Made by a program: the position numbers and the translations under genes. From positions 1 through 64,000 of the forward strand of contig NZ_JYIX01000026.1 in the NCBI RefSeq assembly GCF_000956505.1: 64,000 nt of DNA. Direction: 5' to 3'. The stretch comes from Microbacterium azadirachtae. GTDB lineage: Bacteria; Actinomycetota; Actinomycetes; Actinomycetales; Microbacteriaceae. Shown piece by piece: positions 15,105-23,974 of the stretch (position 1 is the stretch's first letter; the number at the start of each line of letters is the position of its first letter). Under the pieces are notes generated by a model that saw nothing but the letters and a program-made list of their open reading frames with translations, was not told the origin of the DNA and ran no database searches.

Positions 15105-16177
15105 CAGCGCACCTCGCCTTCCGCCCGAGCCGTCCCTGCGGGCGCGTCGGATCCGATCTCGGTCACGGTCGCGTGCTCCCGGATCTTCCGGAGCGCGGCG
15201 TCGATCGCCGCATCCGCACCGCGGATCGCGAGCGTGAGATGGCCGAACGCGCGGCCGCGGATGTCGTTGATCCCGCCGTAGACGAGCTCGAACGCGAGAC
15301 CGGCCTCGGCGAGGTCCAGGAACACCTGGGCCTGCGAGGAGTCGCCGTCGCGGAAGGAGAACGTGACGAGCCGGCCCTCGTGGCGCGCGCCCAGCGACGC
15401 CTGCTCCGCGGGACTGGGGATGCCCTTGATGACGGTGCCGACGAAGCGCTGCGACGCCGGGTTCCTGGGGTTCGAGAACACCTCGAAGACCTCGCCCTGC
15501 TCGACGACGCGCCCGCCCTCCATCACGGCCACCTTGGTGGCGAGGGTCTGGATCACGTCCATCTCGTGCGTGATCACGACGATCGTCACGCCCTGCTCCC
15601 GGTTCACCCTGGCCAGCAGCTCGAGCACCTCGTGCGTCGTCTGCGGGTCGAGGGCGCTGGTCGCCTCGTCGGCGAGCAGGATGGCGGGCCGAGTGGCCAG
15701 GGCGCGCGCGATGCCGACGCGCTGCTTCTGGCCCCCGGAGAGCTGCTCGGGGAAGGCCTTGGCCTTGTCGGAGAGCCCGACGAACGCGAGCAGCTCCGTC
15801 ACCCGCGCCTCGATATCAGCCTTCGCCCAGCCCGCGAGCGTGAGCGGGTAGGCGATGTTCGCCCTGACCGTCTTCGCGGAGAACAGGTTGAACTGCTGGA
15901 AGATCATGCCGATCCCGCTGCGCACACGACGCAGCTCGCGCTCGGTGAGCGTCGTGAGGTCGACGCCGTCCACGATCAGGCGCCCGCTCGTCGTCGGCTC
16001 CAGCGCGTTGATCAGCCGCACCAGGGTGGACTTTCCGGCCCCGGAGTATCCGATGATCCCGAAGACGTCGCCCTGGGCGATGTCGAGGGACACGTCGTCG
16101 ACGGCGATCACGGGCGCGCTGTCCCGCGCGGTCGGCGGATAGGTCTTGGTCACGCCCTGCAGGCTCACGATCGGCAT
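15104..16177 (-). CDS. metN: Methionine ABC importer, ATP-binding subunit
   Basis: The 357-residue ATPase carries Walker A GYSGAGKSTLVR, signature LSGGQKQRVGIARAL, Walker B ILLADEATSALD and the switch His of VVITHEMD. After about residue 245 a C-terminal NIL/ACT-like domain follows, which in MetN binds methionine and shuts the transporter down when the cell has enough. ATG 16177 was chosen because GGAG lies six bases upstream; an upstream ATG at 16204 lacks this. The gene overlaps metI and follows metQ by 124 bases. Confidence 0.96.
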   Translation of the reverse strand: MPIVSLQGVTKTYPPTARDSAPVIAVDDVSLDIAQGDVFGIIGYSGAGKSTLVRLINALEPTTSGRLIVDGVDLTTLTERELRRVRSGIGMIFQQFNLFSAKTVRANIAYPLTLAGWAKADIEARVTELLAFVGLSDKAKAFPEQLSGGQKQRVGIARALATRPAILLADEATSALDPQTTHEVLELLARVNREQGVTIVVITHEMDVIQTLATKVAVMEGGRVVEQGEVFEVFSNPRNPASQRFVGTVIKGIPSPAEQASLGARHEGRLVTFSFRDGDSSQAQVFLDLAEAGLAFELVYGGINDIRGRAFGHLTLAIRGADAAIDAALRKIREHATVTEIGSDAPAGTARAEGEVR

Positions 16178-16301
16178 GGGTTCTCCGGTTCGGTTCTGCG
16201 TCACGGGGTTCTCGCGACGCGGAGCCGGGCGACGCGGTTCCGCATCGCCCGGCTCTGTCGTGCACGGCGGGGCTCGATCCCCCGCCGCCGGCCCGAGGGC
16301 C

Positions 16302-17213
16302 TCAGTTCTTGTGCGCCTTGACGTCCGACTCGACGGTCGCCTGCACCTTCTGCAGGTCGGCGGCGGAGAGGACCGTCGGGATCCCGATGTCGCCCGAGGC
16401 CTTCTTGAGACCCGCCTGCACGGCCGGATCCTTCTGGAAGATCTCGACGAGCTTCAGGTACGTGGGGTTGTCCTTGTCCTTCGCCCGTGCGGCGAAGATG
16501 TTGACGTAGGGCTGCGCGGTCGCATCCTTCGCGTCGTCCTGCGTGAGCGCGTCGGCGAACGTGAGCCCTGCGTCCTTGACGAAGTCGTTGTTGATGATCG
16601 CGGCGTCGACGTCCGGCAGCGAGGTCGGGATGAGTGCGGCCTCGAGCGGGGTGACCTTGACCTTGGAGGCCGCGGTGTCGACGTCGGCGACGTCGGACAG
16701 GGCGGTGCCTCCGGACTTCAGCTTCACGAGACCCGCCGACTGCAGCACGAGCAGGGCGCGCGCCTGGTTCGAGGCGTCGTCGGGGACCGCGACCGTCCCG
16801 CCGGACGGGATCTCCTTCACGCTCTTGTGCTTCTTCGAGTACAGGCCGAGCGGGTAGATCGCGGTGGATCCGATCGCCTGCAGGTCCTTGCCGGACTTCA
16901 CGTTGTACTGCGCGAGGTAGACGATGTGCTGGAACTCGTTGAGGTCGAGCTCACCCTCGGCGAGCGCAGGGTTCGGCTGCTCGTAGGAGCCGAAGTCCAC
17001 CAGCTCGACGGTGATGCCCTCCTTCTTGGCGGCCTCGACGAAGGCGGGCCACTGCGGGTCGCTCTTGCCGACGACGCCGACCTTGACGGTCTTGCCGGAC
17101 TCGGAGGTCGGGTCGGATCCGGCGCCCGATGCGGACGAGCAGCCGACGAGGGAGACGACGAGCGCGGCGGCCGCGGTGGCGGCGGCGAGCGCGGTGGTGA
17201 GGGTGCGGGACAT
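16302..17213 (-). CDS. metQ: Methionine-binding lipoprotein
   Basis: MetQ is the substrate-binding lipoprotein of the importer. The signal peptide ends in VVSLVGC (Cys at about residue 25), followed by the NlpA/MetQ fold: TVKVGVVGKSDPQWPAFVEAAKKEG, VELVDFGSYEQPNPALAEGELDLNEFQH, and VAVPDDASNQARALLVLQSAGL. Length is 303 residues, somewhat longer than usual. A GAGAGGAA Shine-Dalgarno lies before the ATG. It is first in the metQ-metN-metI operon. The 80 bases upstream hold a possible TAGCGT -10 hexamer on the minus strand but are too short for a SAM riboswitch. Confidence 0.95.
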   Translation of the reverse strand: MSRTLTTALAAATAAAALVVSLVGCSSASGAGSDPTSESGKTVKVGVVGKSDPQWPAFVEAAKKEGITVELVDFGSYEQPNPALAEGELDLNEFQHIVYLAQYNVKSGKDLQAIGSTAIYPLGLYSKKHKSVKEIPSGGTVAVPDDASNQARALLVLQSAGLVKLKSGGTALSDVADVDTAASKVKVTPLEAALIPTSLPDVDAAIINNDFVKDAGLTFADALTQDDAKDATAQPYVNIFAARAKDKDNPTYLKLVEIFQKDPAVQAGLKKASGDIGIPTVLSAADLQKVQATVESDVKAHKN

Positions 17214-17295
17214 GGCTGTGAGTTCCTCTCTTGGGGGGACTCGACCACGCTACGAGGGGCTCCGAGCGCCCTCCGAATCGACCCGTCACACGGCG

Positions 17296-17970
17296 TCACA
17301 GCTCCGCGCCGGCACCCGTCTTCACGAACTCGGGCTCGGCCTCCGAGGCGGGGGCCGGCACGGCCGCACCTCGGCCGCGAGCCCGACGGACGAGCCGGGC
17401 TGCGAGATCGATCAGCACGCCGACCACGATCGACAGCGCGATGCCGACCAGCGCCGCGAGCAAGGGCGAATGCCCGAGCCAGGCGGATGCGACGGACGCG
17501 ATCACCGCGCTGAGCGCGACCCAGCAGACGGCCGCGACGAGCGACAGCGGCAGGAATCTGCGATACGGCAGCCTGGTCGCCCCCGCCGTCATGTTGACCG
17601 CGACCCGCCCGACCGGGATGTACCGCGCCACCAGCAGGTACACGGCAGGGCGGGAGGCCAGGCGCTCGCCGGCCCACTCGAACGCGGAGCGCACGCGGGG
17701 GCGGCGCATCCAGGCCCACCGTTCTGTGCCCACGCGACGGCCGATCGCGTACGCCGCGCTGTCGCCGGCCGCCGCTCCCACTCCGGCGGCGATGAGGACC
17801 AGGATCGCGGTGGGGGTCGCCTCAGGCCCCGTCGCGAAGGCCAGCGACAGGGCGCCGACGACCACCGTCTCACTCGGCACGGGTGGGAAGAATCCGTCCA
17901 GGAAGCAGAACAGCAGGATCAGGAGCGGCGCCCACGGGGTGAGGAGGAAGGAGCTCAGGAGGTCGGCCAT
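17296..17970 (-). CDS. DedA/VTT-family membrane protein
   Basis: DedA proteins are inner-membrane proteins now thought to flip phospholipids or undecaprenyl phosphate. The 224-residue protein shows the conserved re-entrant start FLDGFFPPVPSETVVV (the E and P pair are family marks), GAAAGDSAAYAIGRRVG, and the signature ARYIPVGRVAVNMTAG with the essential Arg residues. About five hydrophobic segments are seen, and a basic, Ala/Pro-rich tail follows the last one. The start has a TACCGT hexamer six bases upstream, suggesting leaderless translation. Confidence 0.92.
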   Translation of the reverse strand: MADLLSSFLLTPWAPLLILLFCFLDGFFPPVPSETVVVGALSLAFATGPEATPTAILVLIAAGVGAAAGDSAAYAIGRRVGTERWAWMRRPRVRSAFEWAGERLASRPAVYLLVARYIPVGRVAVNMTAGATRLPYRRFLPLSLVAAVCWVALSAVIASVASAWLGHSPLLAALVGIALSIVVGVLIDLAARLVRRARGRGAAVPAPASEAEPEFVKTGAGAEL

Positions 17971-17976
17971 GACCTC

Positions 17977-17982
17977 ACGGTA
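17977..17982 (-). promoter_or_regulatory. -10 element, leaderless start of the DedA gene
   Basis: TACCGT on the minus strand lies six bases before ATG 17970. Confidence 0.55.
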
Positions 17983-18026
17983 GGTCGCGGCAGGATCCGG
18001 TCGCGTCCCTCTGCAGAGTGATCCTC

Positions 18027-18061
18027 GCCGCCCGTCGTACTACGGGAGTAGGACGGGCGGC
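18027..18061 (-). terminator. Terminator hairpin after the Na+/H+ antiporter gene
   Basis: GCCGCCCGTC (18027-18036) pairs with GACGGGCGGC (18052-18061), and inside the loop CTAC pairs with GTAG. The hairpin lies 16 bases past the antiporter stop, between it and the DedA promoter. No T-run follows. Confidence 0.6.
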
Positions 18062-18077
18062 ACGCGGAGCGTCGCGG

Positions 18078-19928
18078 TCAGTCGAAGTCCTCGAGTCCCT
18101 GCAGGCGGAGCTGCTCGAGGTCGAGCCGCGCGGAGATCCGCCGCACGACGAGGTCGTCGACCGTCCCGGAGCGGCGCAGGCCCAGCAGCACCTCGCGCTT
18201 GCGGTCCAGCAGCCCGAGCTTGAGGCGCGTGAACTCCTCATGGCGCACCAGCGGCGAGCGCTGCAGGAGGTCCACGTCCTCCGAGGTCGCGATCATCTGG
18301 AGCGTCGCGCCCTCGATGAGGGTGCGGCGCGGAGCGGATCCGCCCGCCGTGCCCTGCTCGTCGGCGGCGATCGGCTCGCCGCCGATGCCGTCGGATCCGA
18401 TGCCGTCGGATCCGATGCCGCCGGACGGAATCCCATCGGATCCGGAGGCGTCCTGCTCCGGCTCGGTCCCGGCCGCGAGCGGGTCGGGCTGTCCGAGCAT
18501 CTCGTCGAGCGCCTTGACCTCGGCGTCCACGAGCGCCTGCTCGCGGGCGAGGGTGCGCGCGTTGGCGTACTCGAGCATCTGATAGCCCTCGAACCGGATC
18601 CGGTCGCGCACGTCGTCGCTGACCTCGAACCGCACCGCGAGGTCGTCGAGCGCCGAGAGCGCCGCCCCCGAGATCGTGCGCTCGGCGAGCTCGTACTCCT
18701 CGACCTCGCCCTGGTCGGCCGGGATCCGTGCCCAGCGCACGATCGCCGGCAGCAGCGTGCCCTGCACGAGCAGGCTCAGCAGGATGACGCCGGCCGTCAC
18801 GAACACGATCTCGTCGCGGCCGTCCAGCGCTCCCCCGGCGACGGCACCCGCGGGCACCGACAGTGCGATCGCGAGCGACACCGCGCCGCGCATGCCCGCG
18901 AACGTGCTCAATACGCGCGAGCGCGCCCTGACGCCGCGGGGCGGGCGGGGACCTGTGCGCTGGTAGAACGGCACGCTGAGCAGCTGGAACAGGTAGCGCA
19001 CGATGAGGAGCGCGACCCAGACCGCGAGCGTGACGAGCACGAGGCGCCCGATCGCGCCGGCCGAGATCTGGTGCACGACGTACTGCACCTCGAGCCCGAT
19101 CAGCACGAAGAGCGCGCCGTTGAGCAGGAACACCCCGAACGGCCAGGCGGACTCGGCCTGCCGGCGGGACTGCGCCGTCGTCACGGTCGGCGATACGTAC
19201 GCGATGATCACGCCCGCGACGACGACGGCGAGCACGCCAGAGGCGGTGATGAGCTCGGCGAGCAGGAACGCGACGAACGGGACCAGGAGCAGGGCAGTGT
19301 TGATCACGATGGTCGAGGAGACCGCACGCAGCAGCAGGAACGCGAGGGCCGCGACGGCCACACCGGCCGCGATGCCGCCGAGGTACGAGACGATCACCGA
19401 CCAGGTGACGCTCAGCGGCGTGATGTGCCCGCCGACCGCGAGCGAGATCCCGATCGCGTACAGCACGAGCGCCGTGCCGTCGTTGGTGAGGCTCTCGGCC
19501 TTGAGCTTCATGAACATGCGCCGCGGCAGCAGCCGGCCGAGGGCGGCGACCGCGGTCGCGTCGGGCGGCGCGACCGCCGCGCCGAGGATCAGCGCGGTCT
19601 CCCACGGCAGCCCGAAGAGCAGCCCGATGCCGGCGACGGCGAACGCGGAGACCACGACGAGCAGCGTGCTCATGGGCAGGATGTAGCGGAAGTCGCGGCG
19701 GATCGCCCGCAGCGACGTGGTCAGGCTCTCCCAGAACAGCATGACCGGCAGGAACAGCAGCAGCACCGTCTCCGGCGGCAGCTGGATCTCCCGGAGGGCC
19801 GGCACGAATCCCAGCGCGAGGCCGATGATCACGAGCACCAGCGGCAGCGCAAGCCGGAGCCGCGGTGCGAGCAGGGCGCCCGTGAGGATCGTGAGCCCCA
19901 GCAGGACGGTGACTTCGAGACCTTCCAT
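18078..19928 (-). CDS. CPA1-family Na+/H+ antiporter
   Basis: The 616-residue protein exchanges Na+ (or K+) for H+ across the membrane. It starts at ATG 19928 behind AGAGGAGA and begins MEGLEVTVLLGLTILTGALL. About twelve hydrophobic helices fill residues 1-410, with the ion-binding GAAVAPPDATAVAALG (the ND/PD-type pair of CPA1) and AGMRGAVSLAIAL motifs of the NhaP/NHE family. The cytoplasmic C-terminal domain of about 200 residues is helical and includes a low-complexity G-I-G-S-D segment coded by a 15-bp tandem repeat. It resembles bacterial NhaP-type proteins with a regulatory tail. Confidence 0.93.
   Translation of the reverse strand: MEGLEVTVLLGLTILTGALLAPRLRLALPLVLVIIGLALGFVPALREIQLPPETVLLLFLPVMLFWESLTTSLRAIRRDFRYILPMSTLLVVVSAFAVAGIGLLFGLPWETALILGAAVAPPDATAVAALGRLLPRRMFMKLKAESLTNDGTALVLYAIGISLAVGGHITPLSVTWSVIVSYLGGIAAGVAVAALAFLLLRAVSSTIVINTALLLVPFVAFLLAELITASGVLAVVVAGVIIAYVSPTVTTAQSRRQAESAWPFGVFLLNGALFVLIGLEVQYVVHQISAGAIGRLVLVTLAVWVALLIVRYLFQLLSVPFYQRTGPRPPRGVRARSRVLSTFAGMRGAVSLAIALSVPAGAVAGGALDGRDEIVFVTAGVILLSLLVQGTLLPAIVRWARIPADQGEVEEYELAERTISGAALSALDDLAVRFEVSDDVRDRIRFEGYQMLEYANARTLAREQALVDAEVKALDEMLGQPDPLAAGTEPEQDASGSDGIPSGGIGSDGIGSDGIGGEPIAADEQGTAGGSAPRRTLIEGATLQMIATSEDVDLLQRSPLVRHEEFTRLKLGLLDRKREVLLGLRRSGTVDDLVVRRISARLDLEQLRLQGLEDFD
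18384..18428. repeat. 15-bp in-frame tandem repeat within the antiporter gene
   Basis: GATGCCGTCGGATCC occurs at 18384-18398 and 18399-18413, with a third degenerate copy at 18414-18428. It codes on the minus strand for G-I-G-S-D repeats in the C-terminal tail, so unit loss or gain would keep the frame. Confidence 0.8.
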
Positions 19929-20107
19929 GCGCGGTCTCCTCTCGTCTCGCATACGGACCGCGAGTGCCATCCGCCCACAGCACAGCATCGCGTAGGACCA
20001 CGGTATTCCCGCGTGGGACTCCGTCGCCATCGATGTCGGCACATCCGCCGGACGGAGAATCGCTTTGCGGGACCCCGTGCAATAATCCCAGCCACGATGG
20101 GGACGAC

Positions 20108-22345
20108 ATGATCAGGGAACCGCGCAGCGCGTTCGTGGGGCGAGGACGAGAGCTCGACGCACTCTCCGCGCTGCTCCGCGACACGCGCCTCGTCACGCTC
20201 ACCGGTGTCGGCGGCGCCGGCAAGACGCGCCTGGCGATCCGGGCGGCGAACGCCCACGCCGACGCGACCGGCGATCCCGTCTGGTTCGTCGCTCTCGACG
20301 GCGTCCAGGATCCGCGGCGGCTCCCGCTCGCGGTGGCCCGTGCGCTCCCGCTGGGCGAGCAGTCCGTCCGGGATCCCCGCGAGTTCGTCATCGAGGTGCT
20401 CGGCGAGACCCCTGCCCTGCTCGTGCTGGACAACTGCGAGCATCTGGTCGACGCCGTGGCCGCGATGGCCGACGAGCTGCTCGACGCGGTGCCGGCGCTG
20501 AGGATCGTGGCGACGAGCAGGCGGCGCCTGGAGCTGGACGGCGAGAGCGTCTTCGCGGTGCCGCCGCTCGAGGTGGAGGCCGCGGCGGGGGACGTCTCGG
20601 AGGCCGTCGCGCTGCTGACCGCGCGCGCCCGCGCGGCGGATTCCTCCTTCGTGCTGCACCCGGAGGAGGCCCCGATCGCGGTGGAGATCTGCCGCACCCT
20701 CGACGGTCTTCCCCTCGCGATCGAACTCGCGGCGAGCAGACTGCGCACGCTCTCCCCCGCCGATCTCGCCGCCCGTCTGTCGTCGCGCTTCACCGTGCTG
20801 CGCGGAACCTCCCGCTCCGCGTCCGCCCGCCAGCGCACGCTGCGCGCGGTCGTCGACTGGAGCCACGACCTCTGCTCCCCGTCGCAGCGCGCGCTGTGGG
20901 CGGCGGTGAGCACGTTCGCCGGCCCGTTCGACCTCGCCGCCGCCGCGGCGGTGGCAGGCGAACCGGAGGAGACCATCCTCGATCTGCTCGACGAACTGGT
21001 GGCGCAGTCCCTCGTGGAGGCGGATCGCGACGCCGGCAGGTTCCGCCTGCTGGAGACGATCCGCGGCTATGGGCGGGAGCTCGCCGAGGACTCCGGAGCG
21101 AGGCCGGCACTCGTCCGCCGCCATCTCGCGCACTACGCCCGCGTGGCCGCCGACGCGAACCGGCACTGGTACGGACCGCGGCAGGCCGAGACGATCGCGG
21201 GGCTCCGCGCGGATCGGGCGGAGCTGCAGGCGGCGCTGCGCGCGGCGGCCGCGCTCGACACCGCGGCCGCGCTCGGCCTGTTCGCCGATCTCCGCTACCA
21301 CTGGGGCGTCGGCGGGTACCTGCTCGAGGGGCGCGGATGGGCGTCCCGGCTGCTCCCGCTGGCCGATGCGACGCCCGACCTGCGCGTGCCGGCCCTGCTC
21401 ACGGCGACCTGGCTGTGTCTGCTGCAAGGGGATCTCGACGAGGCGCGGATCCGTCTCGATGAGGCGGCGGTCCTGTCGGCGGACCTGCCTGCGGCGCTCC
21501 GCACACGAACCGAGATCGAGCGTCATCGCTGGAACGGCACGCTCGCCCTCTTCTCGGGCGATGCGGCGCACGCCCGCGAGGAGTTCGTGCACTCGATCCG
21601 TCTCGCCGTCGACGCCGGCCTTCCGGAGGAGTCGTTGTTCGCGCAGTTCCAGCTGACGACCGCGATGAGCCACCTCGGCCTGCCGGACGCGTCGCTTCCC
21701 GCCGCGGCCGCGGAGCGCTATGCGGACGCGACCGGAGAGCGCTGGATGCGTTCGCTCGCCCTCTGGGCGCGAGCACTGGCCTCGTTCACCGAGCGAGCAC
21801 TCGACGACGCCGAGAGCATCGCGCAGGAGGCGCTGGCCGTCGACACCGGGATCGACGACCCGGCGGGAGACTGCCTCGTGCTGGAACTGCTGGCGTGGAT
21901 CGCCGCCGCGCGCTCGCGCGCCGAACGCTCGGCCGTGCTGCTGGGCGCCGCTCGGAGCCGGTGGCGGCGGATCGGATCCGGCATCGAGGTGCACGGCCCG
22001 CAGATGACAGCCCATCACGACCGCTGCGTCGAGATCGTGCGCTCGCGACTCGGGCGCCGGGCCGCCGAGCGCCTCGCCGCCCTCGGCGAGCGCCTCTCGC
22101 CGGCGGAGGCGGCATCCTTCCACGAGGACCGCGCACCGCGGACCCCGGCCCTGAGCGACCGCGAGCGCGAGGTCGCCGCCGGCGTCCACGCCGGGCTGAG
22201 CAACCGCGGGATCGCCGAACGCCTGGTGCTCTCGGTGCGCACGGTCGACACGCACGTGCAGCGCATCTTCGCGAAGCTCGGGGTCTCCTCCCGCGCGCAG
22301 ATCGCGGCGTGGTACGAGGCGGACACGGCCGGGTCGAATCGGTAA
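20108..22345 (+). CDS. ATPase-LuxR transcriptional regulator (LAL/STAND type)
   Basis: The 745-residue protein is a large signal-dependent activator. An N-terminal NTPase domain has Walker A VTLTGVGGAGKTRLAIRAA (about 33-48), Walker B-like ALLVLDNCEHLVD and the sensor RIVATSRRRLELDGE. The middle (about 330-650) is a helical repeat region of the TPR kind. The end is a LuxR/NarL helix-turn-helix: LSDREREVAAGVHAGLSNRGIAERLVLSVRTVDTHVQRIFAKLGV. The start at 20108 follows GATGGGGA, with an AATAAT -10 at about 20081-20086. It precedes an aldehyde/alcohol dehydrogenase operon by 132 bases on the same strand and is the likely regulator of it. Confidence 0.92.
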   Translation: MIREPRSAFVGRGRELDALSALLRDTRLVTLTGVGGAGKTRLAIRAANAHADATGDPVWFVALDGVQDPRRLPLAVARALPLGEQSVRDPREFVIEVLGETPALLVLDNCEHLVDAVAAMADELLDAVPALRIVATSRRRLELDGESVFAVPPLEVEAAAGDVSEAVALLTARARAADSSFVLHPEEAPIAVEICRTLDGLPLAIELAASRLRTLSPADLAARLSSRFTVLRGTSRSASARQRTLRAVVDWSHDLCSPSQRALWAAVSTFAGPFDLAAAAAVAGEPEETILDLLDELVAQSLVEADRDAGRFRLLETIRGYGRELAEDSGARPALVRRHLAHYARVAADANRHWYGPRQAETIAGLRADRAELQAALRAAAALDTAAALGLFADLRYHWGVGGYLLEGRGWASRLLPLADATPDLRVPALLTATWLCLLQGDLDEARIRLDEAAVLSADLPAALRTRTEIERHRWNGTLALFSGDAAHAREEFVHSIRLAVDAGLPEESLFAQFQLTTAMSHLGLPDASLPAAAAERYADATGERWMRSLALWARALASFTERALDDAESIAQEALAVDTGIDDPAGDCLVLELLAWIAAARSRAERSAVLLGAARSRWRRIGSGIEVHGPQMTAHHDRCVEIVRSRLGRRAAERLAALGERLSPAEAASFHEDRAPRTPALSDREREVAAGVHAGLSNRGIAERLVLSVRTVDTHVQRIFAKLGVSSRAQIAAWYEADTAGSNR

Positions 22346-22477
22346 TCCTACGGATACCGCCCTGCAGAACGCTCCCGCAGACTGACCCGGACGACGCCGC
22401 TGCCCTGTGCTCCGCCGCTCCGCGGCCGGGCCTGCATCCCGTCGTCGACCCGCATCTCGACGAGGAGAGGACTGATC

Positions 22478-23974
22478 ATGACGATCGCAGAAGAGGCGCC
22501 CGTCGCCGCGCCCCCGGCCTTCCCGCCAGGACGGCTGTTCATCGGAGGATCATGGCGCGAGGCGTCCGACGGCGGTCGGATGGACGTCCTCGCCCCGGCG
22601 ACCGGACGGAAGCTCACGGATGTCGCCCGCGCGACGACGCAGGACGTGGACGACGCGGTCGCCGCGGCCCGCGCCGCCTTCGACTCCGGCGTGTGGTCCG
22701 GACTCTCCAGCCGTGAGCGGGCCCGCATCCTGCAGCGCGCGCACGACCTGCTGCGCGAGCGCACGGAGGAGCTCGCCCAGGCGGAGAGCGCGAACGCCGG
22801 CAAGCCGATCACGTTCGCGCGGATCGTCGACGTCAACAACGCCGCGGAGCTGTACGAGTACTACGCAGCGCTGGGGCACCACCTCGACGGCGAGGTCAGG
22901 GAGATCGCCGCGCACGCGCACGCCTACGTGAAGAAGGAGCCCTACGGCGTGGTCGCAGCGATCACGCCCTTCAACTTCCCGCTGATCCTGTCCAGCTCCA
23001 AGATCGCGCCCGCGCTGATCGCCGGCAACACGATCGTGCACAAGCCCGCGAGCGACACCCCGCTGAGCGCCCTGATCGTGGCCGACGTGCTGCAGCAGGC
23101 CGGCGTGCCGGACGGCGTCTTCAACGTCGTCACCGGCCCCGGCTCGGCGCTCGGCGATCACCTGGTCGGGCACCCAGGGGTGGACAAGGTCGCCTTCACC
23201 GGCTCGACCGAGGTCGGAGCCCGCGCGGCGGCACTCGCCGGGAAGTCCCTCACGTCGTTCACCGCCGAGCTCGGCGGCAATGCCGCCAACATCCTGTTCG
23301 CCGACGCCGATCTGGACACCGCGATCGGAACGGTCATCTCCGCCTTCGTGTTCAACAGCGGCCAGTTCTGCATGGCCGGGCCCCGCCTGCTGGTGGAGCG
23401 GCCCGTCTACGAGGTCGTGCTCGGCATCCTCGCCGACGCGGTTCCGCAGGTCCCGTTCGGGGACATCTCCGATCCGGCCACGGTGATCGGCCCCGTCGCG
23501 AGCCGAGGCCAGCTGGAGAAGGTCGCCGGCATCGTCGACCGCGCGCGGTCCGCGGGCGCACGCGTGGTCACGGGCGGCGAGAGGGTCGACCTCGACGGCG
23601 GCTTCTACTACGCGCCCACGGTGCTCGCCGACCTCGACCCGGCCGCCGAGGCGGTCGTCGAGGAGATCTTCGGTCCGGTGCTGACAGTGCAGCCCTTCGA
23701 CACCGAGGACGAGGCCATCGCGCTCGCCAACGACACGAGGTACGGGCTGGCCAGCGGCATCCAGACCTCGGATCTCGCACGGGCGCACCGGGTCGCCGCG
23801 CGCCTGCACGCCGGCATCACCTGGGTGAACGGCTGGGCGATCCTCGATCCCGCGATCCCGTTCGGCGGCGTCAAGGCCTCGGGGTGGGGCCGGGAAGGTG
23901 GTCCGGAGGCGATGGCGTCGTATCAGCGGTCGCACGCGATCGTGATCGGCCTCGGGCCGGAGGACCGGCGGTGA
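22478..23974 (+). CDS. NAD(P)-dependent aldehyde dehydrogenase
   Basis: The enzyme oxidises an aldehyde to the acid. At 498 residues it has the family layout: cofactor region VVAAITPFNFPLILSSSKIAPAL, FTGSTEVGARAAALAGKS, the general base Glu in TAELGGNAANI, and the catalytic Cys in FNSGQFCMAGPRLL. EIFGPVLTV and NDTRYGLASGI follow near the end. A GAGGAGAGG Shine-Dalgarno precedes ATG 22478. It overlaps the alcohol dehydrogenase by four bases (GTGA), so an alcohol-to-aldehyde-to-acid route is encoded; the partner's similarity to aryl-alcohol dehydrogenases suggests an aromatic or terpenoid substrate, but this is inference. Confidence 0.94.
   Translation: MTIAEEAPVAAPPAFPPGRLFIGGSWREASDGGRMDVLAPATGRKLTDVARATTQDVDDAVAAARAAFDSGVWSGLSSRERARILQRAHDLLRERTEELAQAESANAGKPITFARIVDVNNAAELYEYYAALGHHLDGEVREIAAHAHAYVKKEPYGVVAAITPFNFPLILSSSKIAPALIAGNTIVHKPASDTPLSALIVADVLQQAGVPDGVFNVVTGPGSALGDHLVGHPGVDKVAFTGSTEVGARAAALAGKSLTSFTAELGGNAANILFADADLDTAIGTVISAFVFNSGQFCMAGPRLLVERPVYEVVLGILADAVPQVPFGDISDPATVIGPVASRGQLEKVAGIVDRARSAGARVVTGGERVDLDGGFYYAPTVLADLDPAAEAVVEEIFGPVLTVQPFDTEDEAIALANDTRYGLASGIQTSDLARAHRVAARLHAGITWVNGWAILDPAIPFGGVKASGWGREGGPEAMASYQRSHAIVIGLGPEDRR

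Noticed and set aside
17214..17295. SAM riboswitch upstream of metQ
   Set aside because: Only about 80 bases separate metQ from the DedA gene end and no conserved riboswitch core or terminator/antiterminator pair is visible.
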